64,000 nt of DNA from Paracoccus xiamenensis (GTDB lineage Bacteria > Pseudomonadota > Alphaproteobacteria > Rhodobacterales > Rhodobacteraceae). The stretch's first letter is position 1. Each line of letters starts with the position of its first letter. A program made the translations under genes and the position numbers. Positions 25,153 through 32,714 of the stretch are shown one piece after another. The notes under the pieces are model-generated. The model saw only the letters and a program-made list of their open reading frames with translations, was not told where the DNA came from and did not search any database. The stretch lies in the NCBI RefSeq assembly GCF_011308835.1, contig NZ_JAAOHY010000001.1, positions 372,001-436,000 of the forward strand, in the 5' to 3' direction.

Positions 25153-26064
25153 TCAGCCCAGCTCGTTCCGCCAAGGCGGGTTTGCACCGGGGCGCGAGAC
25201 AGTGATGGCAGCCGCGCGGGCGGCCAGATCAAGGGCCGCGCGCAGCAGATCCTCGGTGATGCCATCCAGCCCGTCCTTGCTGAGCGAGCCCGTTTCCGCC
25301 AGCGAGGTCAGCAAGCCGGCGTTGAAGGTGTCGCCCGCGCCGATGGTGTCGGCCACGGTCACCTTGCGCGCCGGATGGGTAAAGCTGCCCGAGGCATGGA
25401 TCGCCGTTGCGCCTTCCGAGCCATGCGTGCGCAGGATCAGCTTTGGCCCCACATCCAGCAAGCGCGCGGCGGTATGGCTGGGATCGGCGTCGGGGAACAG
25501 CCATTCCGCATCCTCGTCCGAGATCTTGACGATATCGGCCACCCGCAGCAGGCGGTTGTAACGCTCGCGCGTGGCGCGTTCATCGCTGATGAAGCCGGGG
25601 CGGATATTGAGGTCAAGCGAGATCACCTTGCCGGCTTCCGAGGCGCGATGAGAAAGCTCTTCGACCGCGCTGCCGCAGGGCTCCTGGATCAGGCTGATGC
25701 CGCCGATGAACAGCGCATTCAGTTCCTCGGGCAGGGCGGGCAGGGCCTCGGGGGCGAACATGCGCCCGGCGGTGCCGTCATCATAGAAGCTGTAGGTCGC
25801 ATTGCCGTTGTTCAGGAACACCAGCGCCAGCGTGGTCGGCAGCCGGCTGTCAGGGCTCAGCGACAGGTCCACGCCCGCTTCGGTCAGGGGGCCGCGCAGC
25901 ATGGTGCCGAACGCATCTTCCGAGAAGGGCCACAGAAAACCGGTCTTTGCCCCCAGCCGGCCAAGCGCCACGGCAGTGTTGTAGACCGACCCCCCGGGCA
26001 GCGGGCGATACATGCCGTTTTCCGGCACCATGTCGATCAGCGATTCGCCGCAGCACAGGATCAT
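25153..26064 (-). CDS. PfkB-family sugar kinase, fructokinase-like
   Basis: Phosphorylates a sugar, most likely fructose, at the expense of ATP. The 303-residue protein starts MILCCGESLIDMVP, has the N-terminal PfkB glycine motif PLPGGSVYNTAVALGRLG near residues 25-42 and the catalytic C-terminal motif TIGAGDTFNAGLL, whose aspartate is the base. ATG 26064 follows GGGGGAGGAAC. It lies 22 nt after the zinc-ribbon gene and may be co-transcribed with the telA cluster, though a sugar kinase has no obvious link to membrane stress. The frame continues upstream without a better start. Confidence 0.9.
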   Translation of the reverse strand: MILCCGESLIDMVPENGMYRPLPGGSVYNTAVALGRLGAKTGFLWPFSEDAFGTMLRGPLTEAGVDLSLSPDSRLPTTLALVFLNNGNATYSFYDDGTAGRMFAPEALPALPEELNALFIGGISLIQEPCGSAVEELSHRASEAGKVISLDLNIRPGFISDERATRERYNRLLRVADIVKISDEDAEWLFPDADPSHTAARLLDVGPKLILRTHGSEGATAIHASGSFTHPARKVTVADTIGAGDTFNAGLLTSLAETGSLSKDGLDGITEDLLRAALDLAARAAAITVSRPGANPPWRNELG

Positions 26065-26086
26065 CGTCAGTTCCTCCCCCAGGCAC

Positions 26087-27367
26087 TCAGTAGCCTTGGA
26101 TAATATAGTCCTGATCCGAGGGAAAGATGTCGCCCGCGCCGCCGGGTCCGCTGAACTCGACATAGCCCGATTGCTGCGCGGCCAGCAGGATCGCGGCAAG
26201 AAGCAGCAAGCCGGCGATCACCGCGCCGGTGATCTTCCAGACCGACCAAGGGCGTTCGCCCTGAACGCGGCCGGATTGTCCGTTGACCACGAAACGATAG
26301 GATTTTCCGTTGTATTTATAGGCCGCCGACCAGATCGGCAGAAGGACATGCTTGAAGGTCTCGGCCGAATAGGCGGTCTGGGCGCGGTCGATGCGCTGTT
26401 CGTCGCCGCCGATATCGCGGCGAATGTCCATTGCAATGACGCCGGCCATTTGCTGACGTGCGATGTCGTGGCCCGATTGCAGCGGGATGGTATAGCCTTC
26501 GGCCTTGAACCCAGCCAGATATTGCGGGTCGTATGTGCGCAGATGCGACAGGTCCCAGGGCGCCAGCGCATCGGTGAAGCGGCGCGGCAAGGCCGAGGAG
26601 GCCAGCACCAGCACATCATTGAAGGCCCGCCCGACACGGCCCCGCACGGCGTGCCAGCGGGTCTTGCGGACCTGGCGGGGGACACGGCGGGTCCGGCCAT
26701 TGACCGTTTCGGTCACATAGACGGTTTCGTAATAGTAATCGCCACGCTGCCCCAGATATTCCGAAGCGGTATCGGCGTCGAAGGTCCAGAACGGTGAATA
26801 GACCCCGGCCATCTTGCGCCCCTTGCGGGCATAGGCGATCAGCCCCGAGGGCGCGAACCACAGCCGCCCCAGCCAGTCGTCCAATGCGGCGCGTGCCTGT
26901 TCCTCGGTTACCAGAAAGGGAACGACGCCCTGCGGCTTCAGCAGCCGGGTGGCGCCGGTATCGGTCACCACAGGCGTGGCGCAGAAGGGGCAGTTGGTGG
27001 CGTGATCGTCGCCGCCCAGTTCGAATTTGGCCCCGCAATTCGGACAGGACAGCGTCCGAACCTCAATCGCCAGATCACCGCTCGCATCCAGTCGTAGCCC
27101 GCTTTCCAGCGGAATTTCCCGCAATTCCGGGGCCTTGCGGCCCGCATCCCATTGCAGCGCGCGGCCGGTCGAGGGCTCTTCCAGCAGCACTCTGTCGCCT
27201 TCTGAACCTTCGCGGGCCGATCGCGCGGGCGCCTTCGCTGCACCGGGGCTGATCTTCTGGACGTGCCCGCAATAGGGGCATTTCAGCACCTGTTCGCCGG
27301 GCGAGAAGGTCAGGCTGGCGCCGCAATTCTCACACGGATAGCGGAATTCGCTGGGAGGGGTGGGCAT
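26087..27367 (-). CDS. Double zinc-ribbon, C-terminally anchored membrane protein (YdjG-like layout)
   Basis: A 426-residue protein with two zinc ribbons: Cys12, 15, 30 and 33 (YPCENCG/KCPYCGH), and Cys108, 111, 126 and 129 (SCPNCG/NCPFCA). A conserved central domain follows (LDDWLGRLWFAPSGLIAYARKG, YSPFWTFDADTASEYLGQRGD), then one hydrophobic segment at about residues 379-397 and a short tail. Databases often mislabel such proteins as 'primosomal protein N-prime' or TFIIB-like because of the ribbons. The domain order and the SPFH neighbour resemble Bacillus YdjG, which works with the SPFH protein YdjI in membrane stress. ATG 27367 is the first methionine that excludes overlap with the SPFH gene. 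Confidence 0.8.
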   Translation of the reverse strand: MPTPPSEFRYPCENCGASLTFSPGEQVLKCPYCGHVQKISPGAAKAPARSAREGSEGDRVLLEEPSTGRALQWDAGRKAPELREIPLESGLRLDASGDLAIEVRTLSCPNCGAKFELGGDDHATNCPFCATPVVTDTGATRLLKPQGVVPFLVTEEQARAALDDWLGRLWFAPSGLIAYARKGRKMAGVYSPFWTFDADTASEYLGQRGDYYYETVYVTETVNGRTRRVPRQVRKTRWHAVRGRVGRAFNDVLVLASSALPRRFTDALAPWDLSHLRTYDPQYLAGFKAEGYTIPLQSGHDIARQQMAGVIAMDIRRDIGGDEQRIDRAQTAYSAETFKHVLLPIWSAAYKYNGKSYRFVVNGQSGRVQGERPWSVWKITGAVIAGLLLLAAILLAAQQSGYVEFSGPGGAGDIFPSDQDYIIQGY

Positions 27368-27422
27368 GATCAGTTTCGCGGGCTGAAGGGCACGGACCGG
27401 GGCGGCCCGTGCCGGCTGCGGC

Positions 27423-28565
27423 TCAGGGCGTTTTCGGGGCGGACAACGGCGGAGGCGGCGGCGCAATGGTGAAAAGCTGCGCCAGTTCTGCGACCTCGTC
27501 GGCGGGTTTCCAGCCGTCCTGCCCGGGCGCCCAGACCAATGTCTCGCGGGTAAAGCTGCCATCGCGGGCCAGCCGGCCCAGATGGCCGCGCCCATAAGGA
27601 CCATCGGCCTGACCGTCGATGGCGATATGCCAGACGGTCTCGCCACGCGTGCCGGGCAGGGGCGGCGGCAATGCCGCTGATTGCGGCTGCGCCTGCGCGG
27701 CAACCTGTCCCCATGGCCCGCGCTGCGCGGCCATGCCCATGCCGATGGCGGCGCCCATGCCCGCACCCATCGCGGCCCCAGCGCCGCCCTGGTTGTTCGA
27801 GGCGTTCAGCATCGCCTCGGCCTGGGCATATTGGCCGAAGCGATCCAGATCGCCCACGATCCCCATCGATGTGCGCTTGTCGAGGATCGCCTCAACTTCA
27901 TCCGGCAGGCTGATGTTTTCAATGTAAAATTCTGGAATGGTCAGCCCGTATTGCGCGATTGTCGGCGCGATCGCCTTGGCAACCATCTTGCCCAGCTGAT
28001 CGGTATTGGCCGCCATGTCCAGCACTGGGATGCCCGAGCTGGCGATCATCCGCGAGAATTCCTGCACGATGATGTTGCGCAGCTGGAAGGTGATCTCATC
28101 GCTGGTGAATTCGCCGTCGGTGCCGACGATTTCGGCCATGAACTTGGCCGGGTCGGTCACGCGCATCGAATAGGTGCCATAGGCGCGGATGCGCACGGGG
28201 CCGAATTCCGGGTCGCGGGCGATGATCGGGTTCTTGGTGCCCCATTTCAGGTTGTTGAACCGAGTCGTGTTGACGAAGTAGATCTCGGATTTGAAGGGCG
28301 ATTTGAAGCCATGATCCCAGTGCTGAAGCGAGGTCAGGATCGGCATGTTGTTGGTTTCGAGGATATAAAGCCCCGGCCCGAAAACATCGGCGATCTGGCC
28401 CTCATGGACGAAAACCGCTGCCTGACCCTCGCGCACGGTCAGCTTGGCACCGTATTTGATGGCATTGCCGCGCCGCTCGAACCGCCAGACCATGGTGTCG
28501 CGGGTGTCGTCGGTCCATTCGATGACGTCGATGAACTCGCCCGAGAGGAAGTCGAACAGGGCCAT
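27423..28565 (-). CDS. SPFH-domain protein with C-terminal GYF_2-like domain (virion core/YdjI-like)
   Basis: A 380-residue protein. An SPFH (band 7) region at about residues 10-260 opens MALFDFLSGEFIDVIEW and includes KLTVREGQAAVFVHEGQIADVFGPG and MRVTDPAKFMAEIVG. A glycine/alanine/methionine-rich linker (GAAMGAGMGAAIGMGMAAQ) follows, then about 55 residues typical of GYF_2 (VWHIAIDGQADGPYGRGHL, LVWAPGQDGWKPADEVAEL). There is no clear membrane segment, so attachment would come from assembly or a partner, as in Bacillus YdjI. ATG 28565 was preferred to an upstream in-frame start. It lies 55 nt before the zinc-ribbon gene and 88 nt after the DUF2927 gene. Confidence 0.85.
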   Translation of the reverse strand: MALFDFLSGEFIDVIEWTDDTRDTMVWRFERRGNAIKYGAKLTVREGQAAVFVHEGQIADVFGPGLYILETNNMPILTSLQHWDHGFKSPFKSEIYFVNTTRFNNLKWGTKNPIIARDPEFGPVRIRAYGTYSMRVTDPAKFMAEIVGTDGEFTSDEITFQLRNIIVQEFSRMIASSGIPVLDMAANTDQLGKMVAKAIAPTIAQYGLTIPEFYIENISLPDEVEAILDKRTSMGIVGDLDRFGQYAQAEAMLNASNNQGGAGAAMGAGMGAAIGMGMAAQRGPWGQVAAQAQPQSAALPPPLPGTRGETVWHIAIDGQADGPYGRGHLGRLARDGSFTRETLVWAPGQDGWKPADEVAELAQLFTIAPPPPPLSAPKTP

Positions 28566-28653
28566 GGGTCTCTCCGTTGCAGGTTTGCGGGTCAATCCGC
28601 GAAACGGGTTCAGGTTCCGGGCGCGGGGGTGAGGTTTTCCGCCCGGATGGTTG

Positions 28654-29709
28654 TCATTTCACCAGCTCTCCGGCGATCTGGGACACCGCGGGTCGCGCCG
28701 TTTCAGCGTCCATACCGGGGATCAGCCGCCTGTCATAAAGCATCTGCAGCAGCAGCGCGTCGTGATGCGTCAGCAGGGCGAATTCCTCGTCATCGTTGAA
28801 GATCGAGGGGCGGGCATTCGGACTGTCATTCGCAAGACCCATGCCCTGGGCCAGTTCCTCGTGGATGCAGGAACTGCGCAGCCGGGGCGGCAGCTCGGCC
28901 CGGATGATCGCCACGGCTTCGGAATAGAGCGGGCTGCTGCCCAGCGAATAGGCAAAGACGGTGCAGTAATTTTGCGGCGGAAGTGCCTGAATCGCCTCGA
29001 TATCTCCGGCAGGGATGCCGGGAATGATGCGCGACAGGCGCGGCCCGATCTGGCGGCGCTCGTCCTCGCTGAGGAACATGACGGTGAAATTCCCAGCCGC
29101 CGGGGTGGCTGCGATGTCATGGCCGGTCAGCCGCGCCAGCCGCTCGGCAAAGGCCTGTACCTCGGCCCGGTCGCGGATCCGGGTGCCCGGCGGGACCGAG
29201 GCACCGAATTCGACCGCAATCCGCACCGGCTGCGCCCAGCGGCGCAGCCGCGAGGGGCGGCTATCGGCGATCAGGTCAGCGCCCTGACGGCTGTATTCGT
29301 CGTAGAGCGCGATGTCGATGAAATCGCGGGTCAGCTGGTCGGCTGATACCGGAATGGCGCTGCCATCGTCACGGCGCAACTGGCCGCGGGCGACCAGCAT
29401 ATCCTCGACCCCGACGAAATAGCCATGCATGGTCTGGCTGGCCGGGGTATTGGCGGCATGGGCCGCCAGCGCGGCCGCGTCGGTGGCGCGCTTGGCCCGT
29501 GCCGCGCGCAGCGCCGCATTGGGGCGCGGCTGTGGCTGGGGATAGGCCAGAGGATGCGGCGCGGTCGCGACGGGCTGGGTCGGGCGGGTGCTGTCCGCGC
29601 CACGGTCGGCGCAGGCCGTCAGCATCAACAGCCCGAACATCGCCAAAACCCCCGACACCGAGGGGCCGGGGGTGGGGCGCGTTCGCAGGGGCAGGGTCGC
29701 AGTGGTCAC
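28654..29709 (-). CDS. DUF2927 family lipoprotein with HExxQ motif
   Basis: A 351-residue predicted lipoprotein: hydrophobic stretch at residues 20-32 and lipobox-like LTAC with Cys33, then a proline/alanine-rich linker to about residue 90. The conserved DUF2927 core includes CIHEELAQGMGLANDS at about 281-296, followed by PSIFNDDEEFALL and HHDALLLQMLYDRRL. His283-Glu284 with Gln288 resembles a zincin HExxH helix with Gln for the third-position histidine, so a protease-like fold is possible but activity is unproven. The start at 29709 lies 2 nt after the telA stop; an internal methionine at residue 24 would give a shorter signal sequence. Its genome context is the telA cluster. Confidence 0.8.
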   Translation of the reverse strand: MTTATLPLRTRPTPGPSVSGVLAMFGLLMLTACADRGADSTRPTQPVATAPHPLAYPQPQPRPNAALRAARAKRATDAAALAAHAANTPASQTMHGYFVGVEDMLVARGQLRRDDGSAIPVSADQLTRDFIDIALYDEYSRQGADLIADSRPSRLRRWAQPVRIAVEFGASVPPGTRIRDRAEVQAFAERLARLTGHDIAATPAAGNFTVMFLSEDERRQIGPRLSRIIPGIPAGDIEAIQALPPQNYCTVFAYSLGSSPLYSEAVAIIRAELPPRLRSSCIHEELAQGMGLANDSPNARPSIFNDDEEFALLTHHDALLLQMLYDRRLIPGMDAETARPAVSQIAGELVK

Positions 29710-29711
29710 GG

Positions 29712-30887
29712 TCAGGGGGCCTGTTGGTCGATCCGGGGCGTTTGGGCGCGCGAGGCGGCGAGCGTGCGGCGCAGTTCTTCCTCCATGTGGATCAACTCGC
29801 CCTCGGCAGTGGCGCGGCGCGCCTTGCCTTCATCGGCGATGCGCAGGCTGTCCTCGATGGTGGCGATCAGTTCGGCGTTGGCAGTTCGAATTGATTCGAT
29901 ATCGAAGACACCTCGTTCCATCTGGGTGCGGATCTGCGCATTGGCCTGACGCAGGTTCTTGGCGTTGGCCGTCAGCAGCTCGTTCGTCAGGTCGGTCGCA
30001 TCCTTGACCGCGCCAGCAGCCTGAGCCGAGCGCTGGATGGTCACCGCCTGCGCCAGCTGGGTTTCCCAAAGCGGCACGGTGTTCACCAGAGTCGAGTTGA
30101 TCTTGGTCACCAGCGACTTGTCGTTTTCCTGCACCAGCCGGATCGAGGGCAGCGACTGCATGGTGACCTGCCGGGTCAGCTTGAGGTCGTGCACGCGGCG
30201 TTCCAGATCGTCGCGCACGGTGCGCAGGTCGCGCAGTTGCTGAGCCTCCATCACCTGCCCATCGGTGGGGCTGGCCTGAACCTCGGCTTCCTTGGCGGGG
30301 ATCAGGTCCTCGTCCAGTTCGCGCAGCTTGGCGTCGCCCGCAGCGATGTACAGGCCCAGCTCGTCATAGAATTTCAGCGTCCGGTCATACAGAACGTCCA
30401 GCGATTTGATGTCTTTCAGCAGCAGGTGTTCATGGGTCATCAGGTCTTCGGTGATCTTGTCGATCTGGCCCTGAACCTCTTCGTAATTGGCGACAAAACG
30501 CGCGAAGGGTGCGGCGCGCCCGGTCAGCCGTTCCCACCAGCTGCGCTCGCGGCGCACGTCCAGTTCGCTGACGGAAAAGCCGCGAATGGTGGTGACGATA
30601 TTGCGCAGGGATTCGCCCGCGGGCCCGACATCCTTGTTCTTCACATCGGCCAGCATCTGCTGGCTGATTTCCTGCAATTCGGTCTGCGCGCGAGTGCCGA
30701 AATGAACGACCGAGCCGCTATCGCGCAGGTCGATTTCGTCCATGCGTTTGCGGATATCCTCGGCCACGGGTTCGGGGGCGGCCTCCAGCGGCATGACATC
30801 GCCTTGCGGCTCGGGCAGAACGACCGATGTGGCCTCTTCGATATCTTGCATCGATTGCGCGGCAGCACGTTGAGTTTCGGTCGTCAT
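29712..30887 (-). CDS. telA: TelA-family toxic anion resistance protein
   Basis: A 391-residue, largely helical cytoplasmic protein of the TelA/YceH family, named from tellurite-resistance plasmids. No enzymatic motif is known for it, and in several bacteria it affects sensitivity to tellurite, cell-wall antibiotics and bacteriocins. Typical segments are FARFVANYEEVQGQIDKITEDL, LYIAAGDAKLRELDEDLIPAKE and LVNTVPLWETQLAQAVTIQRSAQA; long stretches look coiled-coil. It is the first gene of the minus-strand unit telA-DUF2927-SPFH-zinc ribbon(-pfkB) and has its own promoter. ATG 30887 follows CGAGGAACG. Confidence 0.9.
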   Translation of the reverse strand: MTTETQRAAAQSMQDIEEATSVVLPEPQGDVMPLEAAPEPVAEDIRKRMDEIDLRDSGSVVHFGTRAQTELQEISQQMLADVKNKDVGPAGESLRNIVTTIRGFSVSELDVRRERSWWERLTGRAAPFARFVANYEEVQGQIDKITEDLMTHEHLLLKDIKSLDVLYDRTLKFYDELGLYIAAGDAKLRELDEDLIPAKEAEVQASPTDGQVMEAQQLRDLRTVRDDLERRVHDLKLTRQVTMQSLPSIRLVQENDKSLVTKINSTLVNTVPLWETQLAQAVTIQRSAQAAGAVKDATDLTNELLTANAKNLRQANAQIRTQMERGVFDIESIRTANAELIATIEDSLRIADEGKARRATAEGELIHMEEELRRTLAASRAQTPRIDQQAP

Positions 30888-30927
30888 CGTCTTCGTTCCT
30901 CGCGGTAGGCGTGGTCTGTTGCGGCGC

Positions 30928-30955
30928 AGAATAGGCCGAATTCACGGCTGATCAA
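30928..30955 (-). promoter_or_regulatory. Predicted promoter of the telA cluster
   Basis: On the minus strand TTGATC and TATTCT are separated by 16 nt. The -10 ends about 40 nt before the telA ATG. Confidence 0.55.
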
Positions 30956-30994
30956 CAGTAGGAACGGGCGAAAGTTCCGCTGGTGGCCTTCACG

Positions 30995-32191
30995 TTACAC
31001 CCGGCCGCGCCGCAAGGCAGCAATGACGGAAATCAGGGCAGCGATGCCCAGACCGGTGGCCAGACCGGTTCCCGATGCCTGCCAACCCCATGTGCGGATT
31101 GCCGGAATGCTGGTGAATGGCGACAGGAATTGGCCCAGAAACACCGATCCGGTCAGCAGGGCTGCGGTCGTCGCGCGGGCCTGTGCCGGTGTGATCGACA
31201 GCGACAGCGCGATGAAGCCGGGCATTGACAGCGCATATCCGGCCCCGACCAAAGCCGTGCCCAGAAAGATCCGCGGTGCATCACCGCTGCTGATCAGCAG
31301 ACCGAAGCCGGTGGCCTGCAACGTAAAGCCCAGGCCCCAGCCGCCGAAATCGCCGATCGCGCGGCGGATCCTCGGGTAAAGCAGCGCGGCGAAACCGCCT
31401 GCGATCATCAGCGCGCCTAGGGCGCTGCCGGTCATGCCGGGCGCCTCGTAGCCGCGCCATTGCAGATAGAATGGAAGCTGGGTGGGCATGGTGAAGAACA
31501 GCATGGTGACCACACATTGACCAAGCGCCAACAGCGCGACAGGCAGGCGCCAGTCGGGCGTATCGTCCGCCACAGCCCCCATATCGCCCGGACGGACGTG
31601 CCGGGCAGGTTCGGTCAGAACACGTGCAAGGAACGGCAAGGCCAGGGCCGGAAGCGCATAGATCGCGAAGGGCAGGCGGATCGCGATGCCGGCCAGGACG
31701 CCGGCCAGCGTGATGAAGGCAAAGCCGCCGAAGTTGCGCGCCGCCACCTGTGCCCCGGACAGCGCATGCAGGGCGGCGCCGGTATAATAGTCACCGATCA
31801 GCGCCGATTGCGCCGTCATGATCATCGCAAGCGCGATGCCGAGGATCAGCCGGCTTGCCAGCAGCAGCGGCAGATCCGCCAGCACCAGCCCGGCGCTGCC
31901 GGCCAGGGCGAACAGTGCCACCCCACCCAGCAGCAACGGCTTGCGTCCCAGCCGATCCGCCAGAATGCCGCAAAGCGCGGCAGTCAGCACCACCGCAAGC
32001 GACGGCGCGGGCACCAGCAGGCGGATCAGGAAGGCATTGCCGGGCGTGTCGGGAAATTGGCGCGCAAGGCCGGGAAGGGCGGGGCTGATGGTGGCCGCAG
32101 CCATCACCGTCAGGCTTGCCGCCAGCAGCAGCGCCAAAGCGCGCGGATCGCGCCGCATGGCTTCGGGTTGAGAGATTTCGGCATGTGTCAT
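30995..32191 (-). CDS. MFS transporter, probable drug or metabolite exporter
   Basis: A 398-residue inner-membrane protein with about 12 hydrophobic segments. The loop 2-3 motif of the major facilitator superfamily reads GILADRLGRKPLLLGG near residues 75-90, and the next segments resemble 12-TM drug:proton antiporters. ATG 32191 follows AGAGGTG. It is divergent from a MerR regulator and has a MerR-type promoter with an operator in its 19-nt spacer, so expression is probably induced by the regulator's ligand. The substrate is unknown. Confidence 0.87.
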   Translation of the reverse strand: MTHAEISQPEAMRRDPRALALLLAASLTVMAAATISPALPGLARQFPDTPGNAFLIRLLVPAPSLAVVLTAALCGILADRLGRKPLLLGGVALFALAGSAGLVLADLPLLLASRLILGIALAMIMTAQSALIGDYYTGAALHALSGAQVAARNFGGFAFITLAGVLAGIAIRLPFAIYALPALALPFLARVLTEPARHVRPGDMGAVADDTPDWRLPVALLALGQCVVTMLFFTMPTQLPFYLQWRGYEAPGMTGSALGALMIAGGFAALLYPRIRRAIGDFGGWGLGFTLQATGFGLLISSGDAPRIFLGTALVGAGYALSMPGFIALSLSITPAQARATTAALLTGSVFLGQFLSPFTSIPAIRTWGWQASGTGLATGLGIAALISVIAALRRGRV

Positions 32192-32227
32192 CTTGCGCAC
32201 CTCTTGCGGATTCGTCAGGCGGCTGGC

Positions 32228-32258
32228 AGGCTAGCAACTCAAGCCGACTTGAGGTCAA
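32228..32258 (-). promoter_or_regulatory. MerR-type promoter and operator of the MFS gene
   Basis: On the minus strand TTGACC and TAGCCT are separated by 19 nt, the overlong spacing that MerR-family activators correct by twisting DNA. Inside the spacer is the perfect dyad CTCAAG-CCGA-CTTGAG (32238-32253). The dyad ends only 8 nt before the merR start codon, so bound regulator would also limit its own gene. Confidence 0.8.
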
Positions 32259-32260
32259 GC

Positions 32261-32698
32261 ATGAAACTTCTGGACATTGGAGAGGTGTCAGAGGCCAGCG
32301 GTCTGCCCGCTTCGGCCCTGCGTTACTACGAGGAACAGGGGCTGATCGCGCCTGCGGGCCGGCGCGGGCTTCGGCGGCAATACGAACCCGAAGTCCTGAT
32401 GCAGCTGACGCTGATCAGCATGGGCAAGGCCGCCGGCTTTACGCTGGACGAGATCGGCAGCATCTTCGGCAATCGTGGCAGGCCGGTTCTGCCCCGAGAG
32501 GAGCTGCACCAAAAGGCCGATGCGCTGGAGCGCCAGATGCGAGAGCTTGGCGCGCTTGCCAAGGCTGTGCGCCACGTCGCCAATTGTCAGGCGGAATCGC
32601 AGTTCGACTGTCAGGCGTTTCAGCGTCTGATGCGGGTCAACATCAAGACCATGCAGCGGCGGGCAAGAAAGAACGGGGGCCGCAAGGCCCCCGTCTGA
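32261..32698 (+). CDS. MerR-family transcriptional regulator, divergent from the MFS gene
   Basis: A 145-residue protein with an N-terminal MerR winged helix: IGEVSEASGLPASALRYYEEQGLI at about residues 6-29, then FTLDEIGSIF. A dimerisation helix follows. Cys109 and Cys117 in HVANCQAESQFDCQAF could form a thiol or metal sensing site, but the spacing is not that of SoxR, and ZntR/CueR-type metal loops are not evident. The ATG at 32261 lies directly after the operator, so the messenger would be very short-leadered. Its likely target is the divergent MFS exporter. The ligand is unknown. Confidence 0.87.
   Translation: MKLLDIGEVSEASGLPASALRYYEEQGLIAPAGRRGLRRQYEPEVLMQLTLISMGKAAGFTLDEIGSIFGNRGRPVLPREELHQKADALERQMRELGALAKAVRHVANCQAESQFDCQAFQRLMRVNIKTMQRRARKNGGRKAPV
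32673..32694 (-). terminator. Terminator of the FadB-type gene, inside the merR 3' end
   Basis: ACGGGGGCC, 4-nt loop, GGCCCCCGT, a perfect 9-bp stem. On the minus strand it is followed by TCTTTCTTG, 21 nt after the stop of the FadB-type gene. It overlaps the last codons of the merR gene, whose transcript it may also end. Confidence 0.65.
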
Positions 32699-32714
32699 TC
32701 GTCATGCAAGTGGC

